The translations under genes and the position numbers were made by a program. The notes under the pieces were generated by a model, which was given only the letters and a program-made list of their open reading frames with translations, had not been told where the DNA came from and searched no databases. A stretch of DNA of 29,641 nt from an uncultured Bacteroides sp. (GTDB lineage: Bacteria; Bacteroidota; Bacteroidia; Bacteroidales; Bacteroidaceae): assembly GCF_910586915.1 (NCBI RefSeq), contig NZ_CAJULN010000034.1, forward strand, positions 1 through 29,641. Reading direction: 5' to 3'. Positions within the stretch are counted from its first letter, which is position 1; each line of letters starts with the position of its first letter. Shown one piece after another: positions 15,924 through 23,971 of this stretch.

Positions 15924-17960
15924 ATGAAAGTAACCAAGTATTTACCAATTCTTGCCGTATGCCTTATGACTACAGGATGCAACAGCAAGAAAGAGGCAGT
16001 GCTGACATCGGGCCTCGACCTCGCTAATTTGGATACCACGGCTATGCCGGGTACAAGTTTTTATCAATACGCTTGCGGAGGATGGGTAAAAGACCATCCG
16101 TTGACAGACGAATATTCGCGTTTCGGAACATTCGATATGTTGCGTGAGAACAGCCGCGAGCAGTTGAAAACCCTGATTGCCGAATTGGCTGCAAAGACCG
16201 ATAATGCTCCGGGCAGCGCCGCTCAGAAAGTGGGCGACCTTTACAACATCGCTATGGATAGCGTGAAACTGAATCGGGAAGGTGCGGCTCCGATTAAAGC
16301 CGGACTGGAAGCCATCGACGCACTCAAAGACAAGAACGAAATCTATGCATACATCGCTGAAAGCCAAAAGAAAGGACTCCGCCCTTACTTCATCATGTAT
16401 GTAAGCGCAGACGATATGAACAGCTCCATGAACATCGTGCAAACCTATCAAGGCGGCATCGGAATGGGGCAACGTGACTATTATCTGGAGGACGACGAGC
16501 AGACCAAAAATATCCGCAACAAATATCAGGAACACATCGCCAAGATGTTCCGGTTGGCAGGCTATGATGAACTTGTCGCACAGAAAGCGGTAGAAGCCGT
16601 CATGAACATCGAAACCCGCTTGGCTAAGGCATCCCGTTCGCAAGTGGAACTGCGTAACCCTCACGCCAACTATAACAAAATGGATAGGGAAACGCTGAAA
16701 ATGAATTTCCCGACTTTCGACTGGGACACTTATTTCACCCTTTCCGGCTTGAAAGACTTGAAAGAAATCAATATCGGTCAGCCTGCCGCCATGAAGGAAG
16801 TTGCCGATATCATCAATACCGTATCTTTGGACGAACAGAAATTGTATCTGCAATGGGGATTGATAGACGCCGCCGCTTCTTACCTGAGCGACGATTTTGA
16901 AGCGCAGAACTTCGATTTCTACAGCCGCACCATGTCCGGTAAGAAAGAAATGCAACCACGCTGGAAGCGTTCGGTAAGCACAGTCGACGGAGTTCTCGGC
17001 GAAGTGGTGGGACAGATGTATGTGGAAAAATACTTCCCGGCTGCTGCCAAAGAGCGCATGATTACACTGGTGAAGAACTTGCAGACCTCACTGGCACAAC
17101 GTATCAAAGGACTGGAATGGATGAGCGAACCGACCAAAGAGAAAGCGTTGGAAAAATTGGCAGCCTTCCATGTAAAAATAGGTTACCCGGATACCTGGAA
17201 AGATTACTCTGCGCTGGAGATTAAAAACGATTCGTATTGGGCAAACATCGAGCGTGCCAACCAATGGGATTACAACCAGATGATTGCCAAAGCCGGCAAG
17301 CCCGTAGACAAGGACGAATGGCTGATGACCCCTCAGACGGTCAACGCATATTACAACCCCACTACCAACGAAATCTGTTTCCCCGCAGCCATCCTACAAC
17401 CGCCTTTCTTCGATATGAATGCAGACGACGCAATGAATTACGGGGCTATCGGAGTCGTTATCGGACATGAGATGACGCACGGATTCGATGATCAGGGACG
17501 CCAATACGACAAAGACGGAAACCTGAAAGACTGGTGGACGGAAGAAGATGCGAAGAAGTTTGAAGAACGTTCCCAAGTGATGGTGAACTTCTTTGACAGC
17601 ATTCAAGTAGCTCCGGGTGTACAGGCAAACGGGCAGTTGACATTGGGTGAGAACATTGCCGACCACGGCGGTTTGCAGGTAGCATACCAGGCATTTAAGA
17701 ATGCAACGGCTTCCGCACCGCTCGAAACAGTGGATGGATTCACCCCCGAACAACGCTTCTTCCTTGCCTATGCTAATGTATGGGCAGGAAATATCCGTCC
17801 GGAAGAAATCCTCCGACTGACCAAACTCGACCCTCACTCGTTGGGCAAATGGCGTGTGGATGGTGCGCTTCCTCACATCGGAACATGGTACGAAGCATTC
17901 AATATTACCGAGCAAGATCCGATGTTCGTTCCTAAAGAAAAACGTGTCTCTATTTGGTAA
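15924..17960 (+). CDS. M13 family (PepO-like) zinc endopeptidase lipoprotein
   Basis: A neprilysin-type metalloendopeptidase of 678 residues. The zinc site is HEMTH (His515, Glu516, His519) with the third ligand Glu576 in GENIADHGG. The substrate-binding NAYYNP motif (474-479) is present. The chain ends VSIW, close to the family's C-terminal tryptophan motif. The N-terminus is a lipoprotein signal with lipobox TTGC, so Cys19 should be acylated. The following residues (NSKKE) lack the acidic surface-export pattern of Bacteroides lipoproteins, so I infer a periplasm-facing location. The frame is open back to 15861 inside the ABC-F gene, but only the ATG at 15924 gives a proper signal peptide. 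Likely role: cleaving oligopeptides. It probably shares the ABC-F transcript and is closed by the terminator at 17994. Confidence 0.93.
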   Translation: MKVTKYLPILAVCLMTTGCNSKKEAVLTSGLDLANLDTTAMPGTSFYQYACGGWVKDHPLTDEYSRFGTFDMLRENSREQLKTLIAELAAKTDNAPGSAAQKVGDLYNIAMDSVKLNREGAAPIKAGLEAIDALKDKNEIYAYIAESQKKGLRPYFIMYVSADDMNSSMNIVQTYQGGIGMGQRDYYLEDDEQTKNIRNKYQEHIAKMFRLAGYDELVAQKAVEAVMNIETRLAKASRSQVELRNPHANYNKMDRETLKMNFPTFDWDTYFTLSGLKDLKEINIGQPAAMKEVADIINTVSLDEQKLYLQWGLIDAAASYLSDDFEAQNFDFYSRTMSGKKEMQPRWKRSVSTVDGVLGEVVGQMYVEKYFPAAAKERMITLVKNLQTSLAQRIKGLEWMSEPTKEKALEKLAAFHVKIGYPDTWKDYSALEIKNDSYWANIERANQWDYNQMIAKAGKPVDKDEWLMTPQTVNAYYNPTTNEICFPAAILQPPFFDMNADDAMNYGAIGVVIGHEMTHGFDDQGRQYDKDGNLKDWWTEEDAKKFEERSQVMVNFFDSIQVAPGVQANGQLTLGENIADHGGLQVAYQAFKNATASAPLETVDGFTPEQRFFLAYANVWAGNIRPEEILRLTKLDPHSLGKWRVDGALPHIGTWYEAFNITEQDPMFVPKEKRVSIW

Positions 17961-17993
17961 AAGTTTTTAAGTTAAAACATACCTTGCATACAA

Positions 17994-18032
17994 GTGTTGG
18001 CTCTTCTATATGAAAAGCCAACGCTTTTTTTT
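17994..18032 (+). terminator. Intrinsic terminator after the M13 peptidase gene
   Basis: GTGTTGGCT (17994-18002) pairs with AGCCAACGC (18016-18024), with one wobble. An inner TTC/GAA pairing surrounds a TATAT loop. The stem is followed by eight T (18025-18032). Confidence 0.92.
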
Positions 18033-18076
18033 ATTAATTCACACCTTATTTATTACGTACGATAAACAATATTTCG

Positions 18077-18084
18077 TAACTTTG
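18077..18084 (+). promoter_or_regulatory. Promoter -7 element for the purH-mre operon
   Basis: TAACTTTG followed by C matches the Bacteroides -7 consensus, 28 bp before the purH ATG. The -33 position (about 18054-18057, TACG) is only a partial match. It lies directly after the terminator of the previous unit and is the only promoter-like site I see before mreB, so it probably drives the whole operon. Confidence 0.7.
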
Positions 18085-18112
18085 CACATCAAAATACTTA
18101 ATAAGCAATTCA

Positions 18113-19636
18113 ATGTCAGAGTCTAAAAGAATAAAAACTGCATTGGTATCTGTATACCACAAAGAAGGTTTGGATGAAATTATTACCAAACTTCATGAAG
18201 AAGGAGTAGAGTTTTTGTCAACAGGCGGAACTCGTCAGTTTATTGAATCATTGGGATATCCTTGCAAGGCGGTGGAAGATTTGACCACTTACCCTTCTAT
18301 CCTCGGTGGCCGGGTAAAGACATTGCATCCGAAAGTATTCGGAGGTATCCTTTGCCGTCGCGAACTGGAGCAGGATATGCAACAGATTGAGAAGTACGAA
18401 ATTCCCGAAATAGATTTGGTGATTGTAGACTTGTACCCGTTTGAAGCTACCGTAGCTTCCGGCGCATCCGAAGCGGATATTATTGAAAAAATCGATATAG
18501 GCGGAATCTCTTTGATTCGTGCTGCAGCCAAGAACTACAACGATGTGATTATCGTTGCTTCTCAGGCTCAATACAAACCATTGCTGGATATGCTGATGGA
18601 GCACGGCGCCACTTCTTCGCTCGAAGAACGCCGTTGGATGGCAAAAGAAGCCTTTGCCGTTTCTTCTCACTACGACTCGGCTATCTTTAATTATTTCGAC
18701 GGGGGCGAAGGTTCTGCTTTCCGTTGCTCGGCAAACAATCAGAAGCAGCTTCGTTACGGTGAAAACCCCCATCAGAGGGGTTATTTCTATGGAAATCTGG
18801 AAGCCATGTTCGACCAGATTCACGGAAAAGAGATTTCTTACAACAATCTGCTTGATATCAACGCCGCGGTTGACTTGATTGATGAATTCGATGATATTAC
18901 TTTTGCCATCCTGAAACACAACAATGCTTGTGGCCTGGCTTCACGTCCTACAGTACTGGAAGCATGGAAAGATGCATTGGCAGGCGATCCTGTTTCTGCA
19001 TTCGGCGGCGTACTGATTACCAACGGTGTCATCGACAAGGATGCAGCCGAAGAAATCAACAAAATTTTCTTTGAAGTAATCATTGCACCGGATTATGATG
19101 TGGATGCTCTCGAAATCTTGGGACAGAAAAAGAACCGCATCATCCTTGTTCGTAAAGAAGCCAACTTGCCGAAGAAGCAATTCCGTGCCCTGTTGAACGG
19201 TGTATTGGTGCAGGATAAAGATATGAATATTGAAACGGCGGCTGACCTTAAGACTGTGACTGAGAAGGCTCCTACTCAAGAAGAGGTAGAAGATATGCTG
19301 TTTGCTAATAAAATTGTGAAGAATAGTAAGTCAAATGCCATTGTGCTTGCAAAAGGTAAGCAACTTCTTGCAAGCGGCGTAGGACAGACTTCTCGTGTAG
19401 ATGCATTGAAGCAAGCAATCGAGAAAGCCAAATCTTTCGGTTTCGACCTGAATGGAGCAGTAATGGCTTCGGATGCCTTCTTCCCATTCCCCGATTGTGT
19501 GGAAATAGCGGATAAAGAAGGTGTGACGGCTGTTATCCAGCCGGGCGGCTCGGTAAAAGACGACCTCTCCTTTGCTTACTGCAACGAGCACGGTATGGCG
19601 ATGGTGACTACCGGTATCCGTCATTTTAAACACTAA
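18113..19636 (+). CDS. purH: Bifunctional AICAR formyltransferase / IMP cyclohydrolase
   Basis: A 507-residue cytoplasmic enzyme for the last two steps of purine synthesis: formylation of AICAR with 10-formyl-THF, then ring closure to IMP. The N-terminal MGS-like cyclohydrolase domain has STGGT and GGRVKTLHPKVFGG. The transformylase part has RYGENPHQ (214-221), the catalytic pair Lys268-His269 in KHNNACG, and AFGGVL. The C-terminus has FPFPD and QPGGS, ending GIRHFKH. The length is close to the E. coli enzyme (529 aa). mreB starts 16 bp downstream, so purine synthesis is co-transcribed with the cell-shape genes. Confidence 0.97.
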   Translation: MSESKRIKTALVSVYHKEGLDEIITKLHEEGVEFLSTGGTRQFIESLGYPCKAVEDLTTYPSILGGRVKTLHPKVFGGILCRRELEQDMQQIEKYEIPEIDLVIVDLYPFEATVASGASEADIIEKIDIGGISLIRAAAKNYNDVIIVASQAQYKPLLDMLMEHGATSSLEERRWMAKEAFAVSSHYDSAIFNYFDGGEGSAFRCSANNQKQLRYGENPHQRGYFYGNLEAMFDQIHGKEISYNNLLDINAAVDLIDEFDDITFAILKHNNACGLASRPTVLEAWKDALAGDPVSAFGGVLITNGVIDKDAAEEINKIFFEVIIAPDYDVDALEILGQKKNRIILVRKEANLPKKQFRALLNGVLVQDKDMNIETAADLKTVTEKAPTQEEVEDMLFANKIVKNSKSNAIVLAKGKQLLASGVGQTSRVDALKQAIEKAKSFGFDLNGAVMASDAFFPFPDCVEIADKEGVTAVIQPGGSVKDDLSFAYCNEHGMAMVTTGIRHFKH

Positions 19637-19652
19637 AAAATAAGATTAAAGA

Positions 19653-20675
19653 ATGGGATTGTTTTCTTTTACACAGGAAATTGCGATGGACTTGGGTACA
19701 GCCAATACCATCATCATCACGAACGGAAAAATCGTGGTGGATGAGCCTTCGGTTGTAGCGTTGGACCGTCGTACGGACAAGATGATTGCCGTTGGGGAAA
19801 AGGCGAAGATGATGCATGAAAAAACCCACGAAAACATACGTACTATTCGTCCGTTGAGAGACGGAGTGATTGCCGACTTCTATGCTTGCGAGCAGATGAT
19901 GCGCGGTTTGATTAAGCGTGTTAATACACGCAATCATTTATTCTCACCTTCACTCCGGATGGTGATTGGTGTTCCTTCGGGAAGTACGGAAGTAGAGCTT
20001 CGTGCTGTGCGCGACTCTGCCGAACACGCCGGCGGACGTGATGTCTATCTGATTTTCGAACCGATGGCTGCGGCAATTGGTATCGGTATCGACGTGGAAG
20101 CGCCGGAAGGAAACATGATTGTGGATATAGGTGGCGGTTCTACAGAAATTGCCGTTATCTCTTTGGGAGGTATCGTGTCCAACAACTCTATCCGTGTTGC
20201 TGGCGACGATTTGACCGAAGATATCCGCGAATACATGAGCCGTCAGCACAATGTGAAAGTCAGCGAGCGTATGGCGGAGCGTATCAAGATAAACGTCGGT
20301 GCTGCTTTGACTGAGTTGGGCGAAGGGGCTCCCGAAGATTATATTGTTCACGGGCCGAACCGCATTACCGCTCTTCCGATGGAAGTACCCGTATGCTATC
20401 AGGAAGTAGCACACTGTCTGGAGAAATCAATCTCGAAGATTGAAACTGCCATTCTGAGTGCATTGGAAAGTACTCCGCCCGAACTCTATGCGGATATTGT
20501 GCACAACGGTATCTATCTTTCCGGTGGTGGTGCATTGCTTCGCGGACTGGACAAGCGACTGACCGACAAGATTAATATTCCTTTCCATATTGCGGAAGAC
20601 CCCTTGCACGCAGTTGCCAAAGGTACGGGAGTTGCATTGAAGAATGTAGACCGTTTCTCCTTCTTGATGAGATAA
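19653..20675 (+). CDS. mreB: Rod-shape-determining actin homologue MreB
   Basis: A 340-residue bacterial actin that polymerises along the inner membrane and directs the elongation machinery. Phosphate-1 motif DLGTANT (13-19), phosphate-2 motif VDIGGGSTEIAV (157-168) and the adenosine-binding segment LSGGGALLRG near the C-terminus are all present. The amphipathic start (MGLFSFTQEIAMDLG) fits membrane binding. The length equals the usual MreB. It lies 16 bp after purH and 91 bp before mreC. Confidence 0.97.
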   Translation: MGLFSFTQEIAMDLGTANTIIITNGKIVVDEPSVVALDRRTDKMIAVGEKAKMMHEKTHENIRTIRPLRDGVIADFYACEQMMRGLIKRVNTRNHLFSPSLRMVIGVPSGSTEVELRAVRDSAEHAGGRDVYLIFEPMAAAIGIGIDVEAPEGNMIVDIGGGSTEIAVISLGGIVSNNSIRVAGDDLTEDIREYMSRQHNVKVSERMAERIKINVGAALTELGEGAPEDYIVHGPNRITALPMEVPVCYQEVAHCLEKSISKIETAILSALESTPPELYADIVHNGIYLSGGGALLRGLDKRLTDKINIPFHIAEDPLHAVAKGTGVALKNVDRFSFLMR

Positions 20676-20766
20676 ATAATAGAGTAATGGCCGATATGCT
20701 GATGTGCGGAAAGCCTGTACATTGGCATATTGGTTATTGTCATATAGGCAAATTGAGTACTGATTC

Positions 20767-21609
20767 ATGCGGAATTTAATAAACTTCCTTTTGAAATACA
20801 ATTACTGGTTCCTCTTCATTATCTTAGAGGTAGCCAGTTTTGTTTTGTTATTTCGGTTCAACAGTTATCAGCAGAGTGCATATTTCACTTCTGCCAATAC
20901 GGTTGCGGGGGCAGTTTACGAAGTTTCGGGAGCTGTGTCCTCCTATTTCCATCTCAAATCGGTTAATGAAGATCTGCTCGATCGCAATATGCTGCTTGAA
21001 CAGCAAATTGCAAACTTGGAGAAAGCGTTGAAAGACCGTCAGGTCGATTCGGCTGCCATCAACAGCATTCGCAGGCTGCCGCAAAGTGATTATCGGCTGT
21101 TTAAGGCGCGCGTCATAAAGAACAGCCTCACGTTGCCCGACAATTATATAACACTTGATAAAGGTTCTTCATCAGGTATTCGTCCGGAGATGGGAGTGAT
21201 AGATGGAAACGGAATTGTAGGGATTGTGTATGAGACATCTCCTTCTTATTCAGTGGTGATTTCTGTGTTGAACAGCAAATCCAATATAAGTTGCAAGATT
21301 ATAGGCAGCGATTATTTTGGTTATCTGAAATGGGAACACGGAGATTCGCGCTACGCTTATTTGAAAGACTTGCCCCGCCACGCGGAGTTTAATTTGGGGG
21401 ATACCGTTGTGACCAGTGGCTTTTCAACTGTATTTCCGGAAGGTGTCATGGTGGGTACGGTGGACGATATGGCAGATTCCAACGACGGGCTTTCCTATTT
21501 GTTGAAAATTAAGTTGGCCACCGATTTCGGTAAGCTCAGCGATGTACGCGTGATAGCTCGTAACGGTCAGGAAGAACAGAAAAAACTTGAAAATAAGATA
21601 ATAGAATAA
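20767..21609 (+). CDS. mreC: Rod-shape-determining protein MreC
   Basis: A 280-residue bitopic membrane protein that links MreB to periplasmic PBP2. One membrane helix (about residues 16-33, FIILEVASFVLLF) follows a short cytoplasmic tail. A coiled coil (about 65-92, with EDLLDRNMLLEQQIANLEKA) precedes the two beta-barrel domains typical of MreC, including the LDKGSSSGIRPEMGV segment. It is shorter than E. coli MreC (367 aa) because it lacks a long C-terminal tail. Its stop overlaps the mreD start by one base (TAATG), indicating translational coupling. Confidence 0.95.
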   Translation: MRNLINFLLKYNYWFLFIILEVASFVLLFRFNSYQQSAYFTSANTVAGAVYEVSGAVSSYFHLKSVNEDLLDRNMLLEQQIANLEKALKDRQVDSAAINSIRRLPQSDYRLFKARVIKNSLTLPDNYITLDKGSSSGIRPEMGVIDGNGIVGIVYETSPSYSVVISVLNSKSNISCKIIGSDYFGYLKWEHGDSRYAYLKDLPRHAEFNLGDTVVTSGFSTVFPEGVMVGTVDDMADSNDGLSYLLKIKLATDFGKLSDVRVIARNGQEEQKKLENKIIE

Positions 21610-22106
21610 TGATTATCACCTATATACACAGAATCGGATGGTTTATCGGGCTGATGCTTCTTCAGGTGCTTATCTTGAACAATGTGCATATAGCAGGATA
21701 TGCTACTCCCTTTCTCTATGTTTATTTTATACTGAAACTCGATTCTGGCGTTTCGCGGAATGAATTGATGTTGTGGGCCTTCTTCTACGGGCTTGCTATT
21801 GATATCTTTGCCGATACTCCGGGGATGAATGCGGCTGTTACTGTGCTGGTTGCTTTTCTGCGTCCTTCCTTGCTGCGTCTGTTTACCCCTCGCGACAACC
21901 TGGAAAGTTTTCTTCCTTCCTTCAAGACGATGGGAATCACCCCTTTTCTGAAATATATTACGGTGTGTGTGTGTGTGCATAGCCTGGCACTACTCTTTTT
22001 GGAGTACTTCTCGTTTTCTGGTATAGGGCTGTTATTGTTGCGGGTGCTGCTTTGCACTGTTCTGACTGTAGCTTGTATAGTGGCTGTTGAAGGTATAAGG
22101 AAGTAA
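21609..22106 (+). CDS. mreD: Rod-shape-determining protein MreD
   Basis: A 165-residue integral membrane protein with about five to six hydrophobic segments and the MreD-like motif FYGLAIDIFADTPGMNA in the middle. It is the membrane partner of MreC in the elongasome. Its ATG overlaps the mreC stop and its stop is 2 bp before mrdA. A (GT)7 run at 21963-21976 lies inside the gene and encodes alternating Val-Cys in a membrane segment. Identity rests on size, hydrophobicity, this motif and gene order. Confidence 0.92.
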   Translation: MIITYIHRIGWFIGLMLLQVLILNNVHIAGYATPFLYVYFILKLDSGVSRNELMLWAFFYGLAIDIFADTPGMNAAVTVLVAFLRPSLLRLFTPRDNLESFLPSFKTMGITPFLKYITVCVCVHSLALLFLEYFSFSGIGLLLLRVLLCTVLTVACIVAVEGIRK

Positions 22107-22108
22107 AG

Positions 22109-23971
22109 ATGGCAAAAGATTATAGATTAGAGAAACGTAAGTTTGTTATCGGTGGTATCGCTATGTCCATTGTTGTGATTTATCTGGTGCGTCTTTTCGT
22201 ATTGCAGATTATGACAGACGATTACAAGAAGAATGCCGACAGCAACGCCTTTCTCAACAAAATACAGTATCCCTCGCGCGGAGCTATCTACGACCGCACC
22301 GGCAAATTGCTGGTATTCAATCAGCCTGCTTATGACATTTCCATCGTTCCGAAGGAGGTAGAGAATCTGGATACGCTCGACTTGTGTCAGTCGTTGAATA
22401 TCACCCGCGACCAATTCCTGAAAATCATGAGCGACATGAAAGACCGTCGCCGCAATCCGGGATATTCCCGTTATACCAATCAAGTGTTTATGTCGCAACT
22501 ATCGGCGGAAGAATGCGGTGTTTTTCAGGAAAAACTGTTCAAGTTTCGCGGTTTTTATATTCAACGGCGTACAATTCGTCAATATTCCTACAATGCTGCC
22601 GCCCACGCTTTGGGAGATATCGGGGAAGTTTCTGCCAAAGAGATGGAAGCCGATGAAGAAGGATACTATATCCGTGGCGACTATGTCGGCAAGTTAGGTG
22701 TGGAGAAATCGTACGAGAAATACCTGCGTGGTGAGAAAGGAATCGAAATCCTGCTCCGTGATGCGCACGGACGTATTCAAGGGCATTATATGGATGGTGA
22801 ATACGACCGCCCCTCTATTCCAGGCAAGAATCTGACGTTGAGTTTGGATATCGATTTGCAGATATTGGGAGAACGTCTGTTGAAGAACAAGATTGGAAGT
22901 ATTGTCGCTATCGAACCCGAGACTGGAGAAATCCTTTGCTTGGTATCTTCTCCAAATTACGACCCGCATCTGATGATCGGTCGTCAACGTGGTAAGAACC
23001 ATCTGATGTTACAGCGCGACAAGATGAAACCTTTGCTGAACCGTGCGTTGATGGGAGTCTATCCGCCGGGTTCCACCTTTAAGACTGCGCAAGGGCTGAC
23101 CTTTTTGCAAGAAGGTATTGTTACCGAGCAGGGGCCTGCTTTCCCTTGTTCGCGCGGTTTTCATTACGGCAGGCTGACGGTAGGTTGCCATGCTCACGGA
23201 GCACCGATACCGTTGGTACCTGCTATTGCCACTTCGTGCAATTCTTATTTCTGTTGGGGGCTGTTCCGTATGTTTGGCGACCGCAAATACGGTTCTTCAC
23301 AAAACGCCATTACCGTATGGAAAGACTACATGGTTTCACAAGGATTCGGCTATAAATTGGGAGTTGATTTGCCGGGCGAGAAGCGTGGATTGATACCGAA
23401 CGCCCAATTCTACGACAAAGCTTATCGCGGACATTGGAACGGACTGACGGTAATCAGTATCTCTATCGGGCAGGGAGAAATCCTGACGACCCCGCTTCAG
23501 ATAGCCAACTTGGGAGCAACGATTGCCAACAGGGGATATTTTGTCACGCCGCATATCGTGAAAGAAATACAGGACAACCAGTTGGACAGCATTTATCGTA
23601 CTCCCCGCCATACTTCCATCGAAGAACGGCATTACGAATCGGTAGTAGAGGGTATGCGTGCCGCCGCCACAGGAGGAACTTGCCGAATGCTTTCGGTGAT
23701 GGTTCCCGATTTGGAAGCCTGCGGTAAGACGGGAACAGCGCAGAATCGCGGTCACGACCATTCGGTGTTCATGGGCTTTGCTCCGATGAACAAGCCGAAG
23801 ATAGCCATTGCCGTCTATGTGGAGAACGGCGGTTGGGGGGCCACCTACGGAGTGCCTGTCGGCGCACTGATGATGGAGCAATATATGAAAGGGAAGTTAT
23901 CTCCCGAAAACGAGATGAGAGCCGAAGAAATTAGTAACAGAGTGATATTGTATGGTAACGAGGAACGATAG
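22109..23971 (+). CDS. mrdA: Penicillin-binding protein 2, elongation transpeptidase
   Basis: A 620-residue class B PBP, the peptidoglycan transpeptidase of the elongation machinery and a beta-lactam target. A single N-terminal helix (about 12-33) anchors it in the inner membrane. The pedestal domain has the conserved YPSRGAIYDRTG segment (54-66). The catalytic motifs are all intact: STFK with nucleophile Ser322 and Lys325, SCN (376-378) and KTGT (540-543). Length is near E. coli PBP2 (633 aa). It starts 2 bp after mreD and overlaps rodA by 20 bp, which is the glycosyltransferase partner gene. Confidence 0.97.
   Translation: MAKDYRLEKRKFVIGGIAMSIVVIYLVRLFVLQIMTDDYKKNADSNAFLNKIQYPSRGAIYDRTGKLLVFNQPAYDISIVPKEVENLDTLDLCQSLNITRDQFLKIMSDMKDRRRNPGYSRYTNQVFMSQLSAEECGVFQEKLFKFRGFYIQRRTIRQYSYNAAAHALGDIGEVSAKEMEADEEGYYIRGDYVGKLGVEKSYEKYLRGEKGIEILLRDAHGRIQGHYMDGEYDRPSIPGKNLTLSLDIDLQILGERLLKNKIGSIVAIEPETGEILCLVSSPNYDPHLMIGRQRGKNHLMLQRDKMKPLLNRALMGVYPPGSTFKTAQGLTFLQEGIVTEQGPAFPCSRGFHYGRLTVGCHAHGAPIPLVPAIATSCNSYFCWGLFRMFGDRKYGSSQNAITVWKDYMVSQGFGYKLGVDLPGEKRGLIPNAQFYDKAYRGHWNGLTVISISIGQGEILTTPLQIANLGATIANRGYFVTPHIVKEIQDNQLDSIYRTPRHTSIEERHYESVVEGMRAAATGGTCRMLSVMVPDLEACGKTGTAQNRGHDHSVFMGFAPMNKPKIAIAVYVENGGWGATYGVPVGALMMEQYMKGKLSPENEMRAEEISNRVILYGNEER

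Noticed and set aside
15942..16955. 337-codon open frame antisense to the M13 peptidase gene
   Set aside because: It mirrors a gene with clear catalytic motifs and shows no family of its own.
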